Of a DNA stretch of 28,330 bases, positions 15,190-22,958 are shown in pieces. The notes beneath the pieces were generated by a model. That model did no database searches, was not told where the DNA came from, and saw only the letters and a program-made list of their open reading frames with translations. The stretch covers positions 1 to 28,330 of the forward strand of contig CAYQTL010000068.1 of the NCBI GenBank assembly GCA_964420405.1, given 5' to 3'. This DNA comes from CAYQTL01 sp964420405 (GTDB lineage Bacteria > Acidobacteriota > Thermoanaerobaculia > Thermoanaerobaculales > Sulfomarinibacteraceae). Numbering within the stretch: the stretch's first letter is position 1; the number at the start of each line of letters is the position of its first letter. The position numbers and the translations under genes are program-made.

Positions 15190-16017
15190 TCACCCCGGTG
15201 GTTCCGGCGGGCGGTGGGCGGACGTCTTCCGCAGGAACGACAGGACCTCGTCGAGCACGTCCCGGCCGCCTTCGGCGAGAACCGAGTGGCCGGCGTCCGG
15301 GACCTCGAGGAGTCTCGCCGAGGGCAGGCAGCGGGCGAGCTCGCGGGTGTCCTCGACCGCCACCAGGGGATCGCGGAGGCCGGCCAGGACCAGGGCCGGG
15401 ATCCCGATCGCGGCGACCTGGCGGCGCAGGTCCCAGCCTTCGAGCAGGCACTCGGCCTGGGCGAGCGCGCCGGCGCGGTCGGCCGGGTGGAGGCCGTAGG
15501 CCGCGCCCGCGCGTGCGACGAGCTGCGGGAACCGTTCGGTCGAGGGCGGCGAGAACGCGAAGGTCATCAGCGCCTGGCCGACCCGCTCCGGCGGGAGGTT
15601 TGCCACCAGGTCGCGCAGGGCCGCCATGACGCGCCGGCCGTGGGCGGTGCTGCGTGCCGCGCAGGAGGCGAGCACGAGCGCGACGACCCGTCCGGGGTGT
15701 CGGATGGCGGCGGTGAGAGCGATCACCCCGCCCATGCTGGCGCCGAGGAGCGCCGCGGGAGGGCCGCCCTCGGCGTCGAGCACCGCCGCGACATCGTCGG
15801 CCGCCTGCTCGAGGCTGAAACCGACGGCGCCGCGGGAACCGCCGACGCCGCGGTTGTCGATCGCGATCACGCTGTGGTGACGCCCCAGGATCCGCGGCAG
15901 GTCACCCCACACGCCACGGGACGAGCCGAGCCCGGCGAGCAGCACGACCGTCGGCCCGTCACCGCCGGCCGACCAGGCGAGATCCCCGTGCGGAGTAACG
16001 AGCCTTCCGTGGCGCAC
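15190..16017 (-). CDS. Alpha/beta-hydrolase fold protein
   Basis: A 275-residue hydrolase with the full catalytic set in the usual order: the oxyanion region LLAGLGSS (27-33), DNRGVGGS (54-61), the nucleophile elbow GAS94MGG, D216 in LAGLRDPLV and H244 in PDAGHSV. The layout matches the 3-oxoadipate enol-lactonase/esterase type of hydrolase, but the substrate cannot be assigned. The GTG start has no ribosome binding site; instead TATCCT lies seven bases before it on the minus strand, which would place transcription start at or next to the GTG (a leaderless message). It is divergent from coaX with about 140 bases between starts. Confidence 0.85.
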   Translation of the reverse strand: MRHGRLVTPHGDLAWSAGGDGPTVVLLAGLGSSRGVWGDLPRILGRHHSVIAIDNRGVGGSRGAVGFSLEQAADDVAAVLDAEGGPPAALLGASMGGVIALTAAIRHPGRVVALVLASCAARSTAHGRRVMAALRDLVANLPPERVGQALMTFAFSPPSTERFPQLVARAGAAYGLHPADRAGALAQAECLLEGWDLRRQVAAIGIPALVLAGLRDPLVAVEDTRELARCLPSARLLEVPDAGHSVLAEGGRDVLDEVLSFLRKTSAHRPPEPPG

Positions 16018-16060
16018 GGGCGGAAGGATAGCGGAACGAGCCGGGCGCCGCGCGGGAAGG

Positions 16061-16066
16061 TATGAT
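16061..16066 (+). promoter_or_regulatory. Possible -10 element for coaX-pgsA
   Basis: TATGAT matches five of six consensus positions and lies about 90 bases before the coaX start. The -35 position is not convincing. Confidence 0.35.
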
Positions 16067-16157
16067 GACTGCCGTCCCGACCACCGTACGTCGTCGGGTG
16101 ACGGCCGGATCGGGGCGCCGCGGATGCGGCCGGCCGGCCGCCGGACCTGGAGGCACC

Positions 16158-16928
16158 GTGGGGGAGAGGCTGCTCGCCCTTGACGTGGGCAACACCAACA
16201 CCGTCGTCGGCCTGTTCGAGGACGATGGGATCCTCCGCCGGTGGCGGCTGACGACCCACCCCGAGCGCACCGCGGACGAGGTCGGGATGTGGCTGCTGCA
16301 GCTGCTGCGCTGGCAGCGTGTCGACCCGGAGACCCTCGCCGGTGTCGCGGTGGCGTCGGTGGTGCCGCCGATGGACCCGAGGCTGCGCGAGGGCGTGCTG
16401 CGCTACCTCGAGCGGGAGCCGTTCTTCGTCGAGCCCGGCATCCGCACGGGCATGCCGCTGAGGGTCGAGGCGCCGCAGGAGCTCGGGGCCGACCGGTTGT
16501 GCGACGCGGTCGCGGCGTGGGCCGCGTACGGCGGACCGACGGTCGTGATCGACTTCGGGACCGCGGTCACCTGGGAGGTGGTGTCGGCCGCCGGCGAGTA
16601 CCTGGGAGGGGCGATCGCGCCCGGCCCGGGGGTCACCGCCGAGGCGCTGTCGAGCCGGACGGCCAAGCTGCCCCACGTGGCGCTGTCGCCGCCGCCGCGG
16701 GTGATCGGGAAGGGCACCGTGGACAGCATCCAGTCGGGGCTGTTCTTCGGCTACCTGGGGCTGGTGGAGGGAGTCACCCGGCGGATCGTCGCCGAGCTCG
16801 GGCGGGCGACGGTGGTCGCGACCGGCGGCTTCGCCGAAGCGGTCTCCCGGCACAGCGCGCTGGTGGACGCCGTCGAGCCCGACCTGACGCTGAACGGCCT
16901 GCGGATGCTGTGGACGAGGAACCGGTAG
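16158..16928 (+). CDS. coaX: Type III pantothenate kinase
   Basis: A 256-residue enzyme, the normal length for CoaX, which phosphorylates pantothenate in the first step of coenzyme A synthesis. The N-terminal ATP phosphate loop reads LALDVGNTNTVVGLF (D9-x-GNTN). ELGADRLCDAVAAW holds the conserved GADR motif, and VIDFGTAVTWEVV the second phosphate motif. GGAIAPGPGVTAEAL and ATGGFAEAV are also family-specific. I chose the GTG at 16158 because GGAGG lies five bases before it and the protein then begins right at the first beta strand; the frame is open farther upstream but reads Arg/Gly-rich non-conserved sequence. The next gene, pgsA, starts eight bases after the stop. Confidence 0.94.
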   Translation: MGERLLALDVGNTNTVVGLFEDDGILRRWRLTTHPERTADEVGMWLLQLLRWQRVDPETLAGVAVASVVPPMDPRLREGVLRYLEREPFFVEPGIRTGMPLRVEAPQELGADRLCDAVAAWAAYGGPTVVIDFGTAVTWEVVSAAGEYLGGAIAPGPGVTAEALSSRTAKLPHVALSPPPRVIGKGTVDSIQSGLFFGYLGLVEGVTRRIVAELGRATVVATGGFAEAVSRHSALVDAVEPDLTLNGLRMLWTRNR

Positions 16929-16936
16929 GGGCCGCG

Positions 16937-17611
16937 ATGGACCTCGATCGACTCGGAAGGCCGCCGATCCGCGAGCGCGTCGAGGAGAAGCTGCGGCCGC
17001 TGACGCTTCCCAACTTCCTCACCCTCTTGCGGATGGCGATCGTCCCATTCCTGGTGATCGCGGTCGCCGACAACGAGTTCCGGCTGGCGCTATGGATCTT
17101 CGTCCTCGCTGGCGCCACGGACGCCCTCGACGGGTTTCTCGCGCGCCGCCTGGAGGCCCGCTCTGTGGTCGGCGCCTACCTGGACCCGATCGCCGACAAG
17201 CTGCTTCTGACGGCAGCCTACATTGCGTTGACGGTCCCCCTCGGCCAGACGGTGGCCATACCGCTGTGGCTGGCGATTCTGACCCTTTTCCGTGACTTCC
17301 TCATCGTGCTCATGGCGGTGGTCCTGTACGCCGTCGAGGGCATCAAGCGCTTCCCACCCTCGATCCTCGGCAAGCTCACCACGCTGCTGCAGGTGGTGAC
17401 GATCACCGTCGTGCTGGTGGCCAACGTCGTCCGGCTGCCGTCGGTGGTGCCCGCGACCTGCTTCTACGTGTCGTTCGCGCTGGTGGTGGTGTCGGGCTTC
17501 AACTACATCTACCGCGCCAGCGGCATGATCGAGGGGACGCGGACACGGCGCGACGGGGCCTTCGACGAGCCGCCCCACGACCCGCCGAGCGCGTCCGCCG
17601 GCGGAGCGTGA
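16937..17611 (+). CDS. pgsA: CDP-alcohol phosphatidyltransferase, probably phosphatidylglycerophosphate synthase
   Basis: A 224-residue membrane enzyme. The CDP-alcohol phosphotransferase signature is complete: D62-AL-D65-G66-FL-A69-R70-x8-G79-x3-D83-x3-D87. TLPNFLTLLRMAIVPFLV at the N-terminus is the usual start of PgsA. Several membrane helices follow. It would join CDP-diacylglycerol and glycerol-3-phosphate to form phosphatidylglycerol phosphate in the inner membrane. A CMP-forming cardiolipin synthase of the same family is a possible alternative. The N-terminal 20 residues (DRLGRPPIRERVEEKLR) are a charged cytoplasmic extension. The ribosome binding site is weak (GGGG), which fits translational coupling to coaX. 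The C-terminal tail is hydrophilic. Confidence 0.88.
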   Translation: MDLDRLGRPPIRERVEEKLRPLTLPNFLTLLRMAIVPFLVIAVADNEFRLALWIFVLAGATDALDGFLARRLEARSVVGAYLDPIADKLLLTAAYIALTVPLGQTVAIPLWLAILTLFRDFLIVLMAVVLYAVEGIKRFPPSILGKLTTLLQVVTITVVLVANVVRLPSVVPATCFYVSFALVVVSGFNYIYRASGMIEGTRTRRDGAFDEPPHDPPSASAGGA

Positions 17612-17744
17612 CGGCAGCGCTCCGCGGTCGATGGCCGTCCCCGCAGGGCTCCTCGCGGCCCGGGCCGATCCGGAGCTGACCCTCCTGCTTGGGCCGACCG
17701 AGCCAGGCCGAGACGATCACGGCAGTCGTTGTCGCACCCTCGTG

Positions 17745-18500
<756 letters not shown>

Positions 18501-18580
18501 CGCGCCACGGCCGGCGACCGACTCGAGGCGGTGGCCGCCGAGCTCCGAACCCGGAACGAGGATCGTGGTCGCGATGGGGG

Positions 18581-18609
18581 ATTATGGCGCGGAAGGGGGA
18601 CGGGGTCAC
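18581..18609 (-). promoter_or_regulatory. Putative leaderless promoter of the kinase gene
   Basis: On the minus strand GTGACC (18604-18609, four of six) and CATAAT (18581-18586, five of six) are 17 bases apart. Transcription would start about six bases later, at the A of the in-frame ATC at 18575. Confidence 0.45.
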
Positions 18610-18622
18610 CCATCCCGGCCGC

Positions 18623-18845
18623 GATTCCAATCCCGATCCCGTTCCCGATCCCGATCCCGACGGACCGCCTGGTCACGGGTCGGAGTATCGCCGGGGCACG
18701 TGACGTTGGCTGCAACGGGACGAGGCCTTGGCCGCGACGGCAGCCGCGGGACGAATCACACCGAGCCCGGGACCGTCCTGCGGGCGCCGACATCGTCGCC
18801 GTCGCCATCGGGGACGGGATCGGGATCGGGATCGGGATCGGCATC
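18623..18845. repeat. GGGATC-hexamer element with 41-base inverted arms between divergent genes
   Basis: The left arm (18623-18663) is made of CCCGAT/CCCGTT units, the right arm (18805-18845) of GGGATC units. The right arm matches the reverse complement of the left at 35 of 41 positions by hand alignment. The 141-base centre is GC-rich, with no gene supported. On its own strand each arm is G-rich toward the gene it faces: the right arm ends 18 bases before the thioesterase ATG, the left arm lies just upstream of the kinase promoter. Both arms have at least four GGG runs spaced by three bases. Confidence 0.75.
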
Positions 18846-18863
18846 GGACGGAGGGGAGAGCCC

Positions 18864-19322
18864 ATGGAAAGCCTGCAGCGACGGTTCGCACCGACGACGA
18901 CCTGCTTCGGATGTGGTCCGGCGAACCCCGAAGGCCTCCGGATCGACACCGTCATCGAGGACGGCGTCGGCGTGTGCCGGTTCCGTCCGGAGCCGCATCA
19001 TCAGTCGTTTCCGGGTGCGGTCGCCGGCGGGATCATCGGCGCCCTGTTCGACTGCCACTGCAACTGGACGGCGGCCTGGCACCTGATGCAGCGTGCCGGA
19101 ACCGAGCAGCCGCCGTGCACCGTCACCGCCGAGTACGCCGTGCGCTTCCGCAGTCCAACGCCCGCGGACGGCGAGCTTGTGCTGCGCGCTCGGGTCGTCG
19201 ACGCGTCGGACCGGCGTGCCACGGTGGAGGCCGAGCTCGAGGCGGACGGTCGCGTCACCGCGACGTGCTCGGCGGTGTTCGTGGCGGTCCGGGAAGGCCA
19301 CCCCGCGTACCACCGGTGGTGA
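18864..19322 (+). CDS. PaaI-type hotdog-fold thioesterase
   Basis: A 152-residue hotdog protein. The ATG follows GGAGGGGAG. The N-terminus TTCFGCGPANPEGLRI is the CFGCGxxNPxGL start common in PaaI-like thioesterases. HHQSFPGAVAGGIIGALFDC corresponds to the usual HxGxPGxxHGGxxxxLLDE, with Ala in place of the conserved His of HGG and a D63-C-H variant at the catalytic helix end; a DCHxNWTA form is, as far as I recall, a recognised subgroup. TVTAEYAVRFRSPTPADGEL is the central strand pair. It probably hydrolyses an acyl-CoA thioester as a dimer or tetramer; the acyl group is unknown. Its 5' leader contains the G-rich arm of the 18623-18845 element. Confidence 0.82.
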   Translation: MESLQRRFAPTTTCFGCGPANPEGLRIDTVIEDGVGVCRFRPEPHHQSFPGAVAGGIIGALFDCHCNWTAAWHLMQRAGTEQPPCTVTAEYAVRFRSPTPADGELVLRARVVDASDRRATVEAELEADGRVTATCSAVFVAVREGHPAYHRW

Positions 19323-19337
19323 CGTCGCCGGCGGCCG

Positions 19338-20207
19338 TCAGCGGGCCGGGGAGGCGGGCTCGCCGGTGGTCACCTCGACGGGTGTGACGGTGCGCGGGTC
19401 CTGGCTCGCCCGGTCGACCACCGAGCCGTACACCGCCACCGGTCCGTCGAGGTCCACCACCACGCTGACGCCCTCGGGCGGGAGGCAGACCTCCACCGGC
19501 AGGTCGACGGGCTCGAGGTGGACCTGACGCCACCCGCGAGCGGGGACCACGACATCGAGAGGCAGGTCGGCGATCTCGTCGTCGACCCGTACCCGGGTGT
19601 CGGAGTGGGCGCTGGCGACGTCGATGCGCACCCGTCGGGGGGTGTCGGCCGGGTTGGCCAACCCCAGGTAGGCGTCGAACGCGCGCTCGCCGCAGGGGTT
19701 GCGGTGCCACAGCATCGGCGCGAGGAGGTGCCGTCCGCGTCCGGGAAGGTCGTCCACCGGGGTGGCCTCGACCTCCTGTCCGCGGCCGGTCAGCAGGTTC
19801 GTCACCCGGCCGGCTCCGCCCGACTCGTGGTTGACGAGGCGGCTGGTGATCCGCACCGGGCCGTCGGCGTTGAGAACCAACGCGCCGACGGCGCGCTCGG
19901 CGCATCCGAGATCGGTCGCGAGCCCGCCGGAGGTCCACACCACCGACGACCGCGGAGGGACGACCCGGGTCGGGGTCATGAACAGGTCGCAGGGCGCCGG
20001 TCGCACCAGCGACCCCGGGAGGAACCCGGAGAGGGTCACCTGGACCGGCAGCTCGCCGGGGTTGACGAGGTACAGCTCCGAGCTCCAGCGGTTGCCCTCG
20101 ATCCCCTGCATGTCGAGGGCGAACGCGGGCAGCACGAGGTCGGTGGCAGCGGTCGGCGCGGCCACGACCAGCGCCGCCAGCCCGGCCACGATCCATGTCT
20201 TGAGCAT
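19338..20207 (-). CDS. Secreted protein of unknown function, beta-rich
   Basis: A 289-residue protein with a signal peptide (MLKTWIVAGLAALVVAAPTA, cut near A21). The mature part has two beta-rich halves that resemble each other: WSSELYLVNPGELPVQVTLS near residue 45 and AFDAYLGLANPADTPRRVRI near residue 190. Both carry a x-L-x-N-P-(G/A)-(E/D)-x-P pattern, as in immunoglobulin-like domains of bacterial secreted proteins. Two Cys pairs are possible. I chose the second ATG of ATGACGATG because GGGGAG is nine bases before it and only three before the first. It is separated by 15 bases from the convergent thioesterase stop and is divergent from the aldolase. The function is unknown. Confidence 0.78.
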   Translation of the reverse strand: MLKTWIVAGLAALVVAAPTAATDLVLPAFALDMQGIEGNRWSSELYLVNPGELPVQVTLSGFLPGSLVRPAPCDLFMTPTRVVPPRSSVVWTSGGLATDLGCAERAVGALVLNADGPVRITSRLVNHESGGAGRVTNLLTGRGQEVEATPVDDLPGRGRHLLAPMLWHRNPCGERAFDAYLGLANPADTPRRVRIDVASAHSDTRVRVDDEIADLPLDVVVPARGWRQVHLEPVDLPVEVCLPPEGVSVVVDLDGPVAVYGSVVDRASQDPRTVTPVEVTTGEPASPAR

Positions 20208-20244
20208 CGTCATGCACTCCCCAGGGCACAGTGCTGCCCGAAAG

Positions 20245-20250
20245 AGTATA
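20245..20250 (-). promoter_or_regulatory. Possible -10 element of the secreted protein gene
   Basis: TATACT on the minus strand matches five of six consensus positions, 38 bases before the chosen start. No strong -35 was found at 16-18 bases. Confidence 0.4.
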
Positions 20251-20310
20251 CGGTGGGGACCGTCCGCCCGTTGAGGGGCGGCCTGCAGGTGGCGACCGGG
20301 AGGGACGACG

Positions 20311-21159
20311 ATGGAGATCACGGGCTGCTTCGCGCCGGTCCCGACGGCGATGGACCGCGATGGCGGGCTCGACCCGGAGGGGCTGGGCCGCCACCTGGAG
20401 TGGCTCGACCGGGAGGGACTCGACGGCGCGCTGATCCTCGGCAGCAACGGCGAGTTCCCTTCGTTCGACCTCGAGGAGCGGCGGCTGGTCGCCCGGCAGG
20501 CCGCGGCGGCACGAGGAGGTCTCCGGCTGCTGCTGGGGATCGGATCGTGCTGCCTCCGGGAGGTCCACGAGATGGCCGCGGTCGGTGCCGAGTCCGGTTT
20601 CGACGGACTCCTGCTGGCACCTCCGTTCTACTTCCGGAACGCGTCCCCCGAAGGGATCGCCGGGTTCCTGCGACAGGCGCTGGACGGGGCGGAGCTGCCG
20701 GTGCTCCTGTACCACATTCCTCAGCTCACGGGCGTGCCGCTGACGGATGGGATTCTGGGGCGGGTCGGGGAGCATCCGCGCTTCGCGGGCGTCAAGGACT
20801 CGACCGGTGACCCGGCGGAGATGGAACGTCTCACCGCGCTTCTCGGCCGGCGCAGCTACCTCGTGGGCAACGACCGGCTGTTGGGGGCGTCACTCGTCGC
20901 CGGGGGTGCGGGGCTCATCGGAGCCGCGGCGAGCGTCGCTCCACGGCTGGTGACGGCGGTCCGGCGCGAGCCCGCGCTGCAGCCGCGGCTCGATGCCGTC
21001 CGGGGTCTCCTGGAACGCTTCGGTCTGGGGCCGGCGGTGAAGGCGCTGCTGGCCCGGCGGGGCTTCTCCGAGTACGGCGCGCGTCCGCCGCTGCCGATCC
21101 TCGACACCGCGAGCCGGGAGGAGCTGCTCCGGCGCTGGGACGCGCTCGGGGAGGGCTAG
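20311..21159 (+). CDS. DHDPS/NAL-family aldolase, resembling 4-hydroxy-2-oxoglutarate aldolase
   Basis: A 282-residue class I aldolase. Y134 (VLLYHIP) and K162 (FAGVKDSTGD) are the family's catalytic Tyr and Schiff-base Lys. Where DapA has GTTGE, this protein has G44-SNGEFPSF; GSNGEFPF is the form I remember from 4-hydroxy-2-oxoglutarate aldolase (HOGA1), and the LYxxPxxTG and SGGD/STGD regions also agree. The second Thr of the lysine-pathway triad is absent, so dihydrodipicolinate synthesis is unlikely. The HOGA reaction splits 4-hydroxy-2-oxoglutarate to pyruvate and glyoxylate, which would feed the malate synthase and aminotransferase encoded 12 kb away. That link is inference. The ATG follows GGGAGGGA. 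Confidence 0.82.
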   Translation: MEITGCFAPVPTAMDRDGGLDPEGLGRHLEWLDREGLDGALILGSNGEFPSFDLEERRLVARQAAAARGGLRLLLGIGSCCLREVHEMAAVGAESGFDGLLLAPPFYFRNASPEGIAGFLRQALDGAELPVLLYHIPQLTGVPLTDGILGRVGEHPRFAGVKDSTGDPAEMERLTALLGRRSYLVGNDRLLGASLVAGGAGLIGAAASVAPRLVTAVRREPALQPRLDAVRGLLERFGLGPAVKALLARRGFSEYGARPPLPILDTASREELLRRWDALGEG

Positions 21160-21232
21160 CGCGGCTCGACATCCGGCGTCGCGCCCGTCACCCGCGGTCA
21201 CCGCCAGCGTCACTTTAGGGGTCGGGCGTCGA

Positions 21233-21258
21233 GATCGGCAACGGGATCGGAGGCGGGG
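21233..21258 (+). repeat. Remnant GGGATC-type array downstream of the aldolase
   Basis: GATCGGCAACGGGATCGG and a following GGCGGGG keep the hexamer rhythm but only two runs have three or more G. It lies 73 bases past the aldolase stop. Confidence 0.4.
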
Positions 21259-21407
21259 CTACCGCTGGACGCCGTGAGCGGCCGGCGCGGGATCGAACCC
21301 GTCGTCGCCGCGCGCCGCCAGGGCTCGGCGGGTGCTCGATCCGGTCCGCCGGGCACCTTCCGATCTCCCCACCGCTCATGGCGTCACAGGTTCGTGCTCG
21401 CGGGACG

Positions 21408-21447
21408 CGAGAAAGGGGCCCGCGTCGCCGCGGGCCCCGGTTTCTCG
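21408..21447 (-). terminator. Strong intrinsic terminator of the secreted repeat protein gene
   Basis: A perfect 10-bp stem (GGGGCCCGCG/CGCGGGCCCC) with a TCGC loop is extended by CGAGAAA/TTTCTCG across a two-base bulge. On the minus strand it exits into TTTCTCG, 16 bases after the stop codon. The A-run on the other side would allow some termination on the plus strand too. Confidence 0.75.
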
Positions 21448-21463
21448 TGAGCGGGACGGGCGG

Positions 21464-22876
21464 CTACTCGACCGAGAAGCTCTGCAGCTCGACCGGGATC
21501 ACAGAGCTGAGGTCGGCGGCGAAGAAGCCCTCGCCCACCAGTGAGCCGGTGGCGTCCTTGATGGACGCGGTGAAGTAGTAGATGCCGGTGGACGTGATGT
21601 ACCCGTCGTCGTTGCCGAAGGTGTTGAAGAACGCGTCGTCGTCGAACAGCCCGTTGCCGTCGATGTCGATCGGGTCGCTCTCCCGCGCCACCTCCATCTC
21701 GCCGTTGAGCACGACCAGGCCGTTCGCGGCGGTGGGACCGTCGGTGACGCCGGCGACGATCCAGTTGCCGTTGATGTCGCCCACATGGAGGAAGAAGCAG
21801 TCGCTGAACTCCGCGTCGCTCCAGACCTCGGTCGATCCGGTGTAGGCGGGGTTGCCGAGGGTCGCGACGACGGAGCCGTTGCGGACCACCCAGTCGGTCT
21901 CGGATGTGTCGTTGTTGCCCCGCGCGAACCAGTTGCCCGAAGGATCCATCCAGGAGCCGACGATGCCCCCGCCGTCGATCGGATCCGGGAACCCGGATCC
22001 CGGGATCACCACGCCCTCCTGGAGCACCACCGCGCCGTCAACCACCACGACGTCGTCCAGGTTGGTGTCGGAGGTGGTCAGGTCGCCCTGCAGGAGCCAC
22101 GACGAGCCGTCGGCGTCGGTCCAGTAGTCGCCGGTGTCGAAGTTGTCCCAGGCGTCGGTCGCGCCACCGTTCTGCCCGGAGGGGGCCGTCAGGCCCTCCT
22201 GGGCCAGGATGGTCGCACCCAGGATGATCACCTCGTCGTTGTCCGTCGGAACGCCGTCGATGCTGTCCCCGCCGAATCCGACGGTCCCGTCGGCGATGAT
22301 CAGCGCGGACTCGAGGGCCTCATCCCAGGTGGCGCCGGTGAGCGGCGGATCGGCGCTGTCACCCTCCTGCACGACCTTGGTGAGCGTCGCCTCGGTCGGC
22401 GTGCCCTTGACGACGTACTCGTCGGTGGTGATGTCCCCGTCGGTGTTGGTCGTGAAGACGAACTCGCCCGCGTCGTTGATCGCGCACCGCTGGTCGAGCA
22501 GTCCGACGTTCTCGACGCCTCCGGTCCAGGTGGCCGGGGTTCCTTCGCGGGCCTCGACGACCCCGTTGACCAGCAGGACCTCGTCCTCGGTGCTCGCCAG
22601 GTCGGTGTCCGCGGTCAGGATCCAGTTCGTGCCCGGCGAGCCGTACGGGCGGTCGAAGCTCGAGAACTTCGCTCCGGGAATCCCGGGCACGTCCGACGAC
22701 GGGTCGGACGCGAGGTCGGTGAAGATGACGTCGATGGGGAAGGCGCCGCCCTTCGGGGCCTCGGCGTTGGGCGGTGGACCGCCGGTGGTCTCCGAGTCCT
22801 GGGCTGACAGCGTGGCCGGAGCGGTCCAGGCGAGGAGCGACACCACCACGAGAACGACACCATGGGAACGCGACAT
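21464..22876 (-). CDS. Secreted repeat protein, probable beta-propeller, with an IPVELQSFSVE tail
   Basis: A 470-residue protein that I cannot name. The signal peptide ends near LSA-Q26. From about residue 84 the sequence repeats a motif every 52-61 residues: an aromatic strand, G-(D/N)xxT, a D/E pair, VVxxxGxVVxxEG. Clear copies end near residues 111, 171, 228, 288, 341 and 399, with a weaker seventh near 440-452, which suits a six- or seven-bladed propeller. Asp-rich loops could bind calcium. The last residues, SSVIPVELQSFSVE, form a compact tail that I associate with secreted proteins of Acidobacteria-like genomes; a role as sorting signal is only a guess. The ATG follows AAGGGGGT. It is convergent with the aldolase and closed by a strong terminator. 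Confidence 0.8.
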   Translation of the reverse strand: MSRSHGVVLVVVSLLAWTAPATLSAQDSETTGGPPPNAEAPKGGAFPIDVIFTDLASDPSSDVPGIPGAKFSSFDRPYGSPGTNWILTADTDLASTEDEVLLVNGVVEAREGTPATWTGGVENVGLLDQRCAINDAGEFVFTTNTDGDITTDEYVVKGTPTEATLTKVVQEGDSADPPLTGATWDEALESALIIADGTVGFGGDSIDGVPTDNDEVIILGATILAQEGLTAPSGQNGGATDAWDNFDTGDYWTDADGSSWLLQGDLTTSDTNLDDVVVVDGAVVLQEGVVIPGSGFPDPIDGGGIVGSWMDPSGNWFARGNNDTSETDWVVRNGSVVATLGNPAYTGSTEVWSDAEFSDCFFLHVGDINGNWIVAGVTDGPTAANGLVVLNGEMEVARESDPIDIDGNGLFDDDAFFNTFGNDDGYITSTGIYYFTASIKDATGSLVGEGFFAADLSSVIPVELQSFSVE

Positions 22877-22922
22877 CGGAACCCCCTTCTTCGAGCTTCG
22901 CTCGGATCGAGATGACCGGTCC

Positions 22923-22928
22923 ATCATA
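22923..22928 (-). promoter_or_regulatory. Possible -10 element of the secreted repeat protein gene
   Basis: TATGAT on the minus strand (five of six), 47 bases before the start codon. The -35 region is weak. Confidence 0.4.
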
Positions 22929-22958
22929 CCTGATAGCGGTGCCGGATGAAGCTCGCGT

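Larger units (their letters stand above)
21160..21463. other. Intergenic spacer with a repeat remnant, hairpins and a terminator
   Basis: The 304 bases between the aldolase stop and the stop of the convergent secreted repeat protein contain a GGGATC remnant (21233-21258), an eight-base inverted pair GAGATCGG/CCGATCTC (from 21231 and 21359), a hairpin at 21283-21310 whose loop reads like a tRNA T-loop but does not fold as one, and the terminator at 21408. No gene is supported. Confidence 0.5.

Noticed and set aside
13346..15499. A 717-codon plus-strand frame opposite the M16 catalytic gene
   Set aside because: Same shadow effect; the minus strand has signal peptide, zinc motif and ribosome binding site.
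17612..17744. A terminator between convergent pgsA and kinase genes
   Set aside because: The only strong palindrome (CGGCCCGGGCCG) has no loop and no T-run, so it does not qualify.
18805..18845. GGGATC arrays as a CRISPR array
   Set aside because: The unit is only six bases with no unique spacers, and no cas gene is present.
21283..21310. A GGGATCGAACCCG stretch that reads like the T-arm of a tRNA on the minus strand
   Set aside because: The T-stem pairs at only two of five positions with a seven-base loop, and no acceptor stem or anticodon arm fits in the flanks. It is a plain hairpin.
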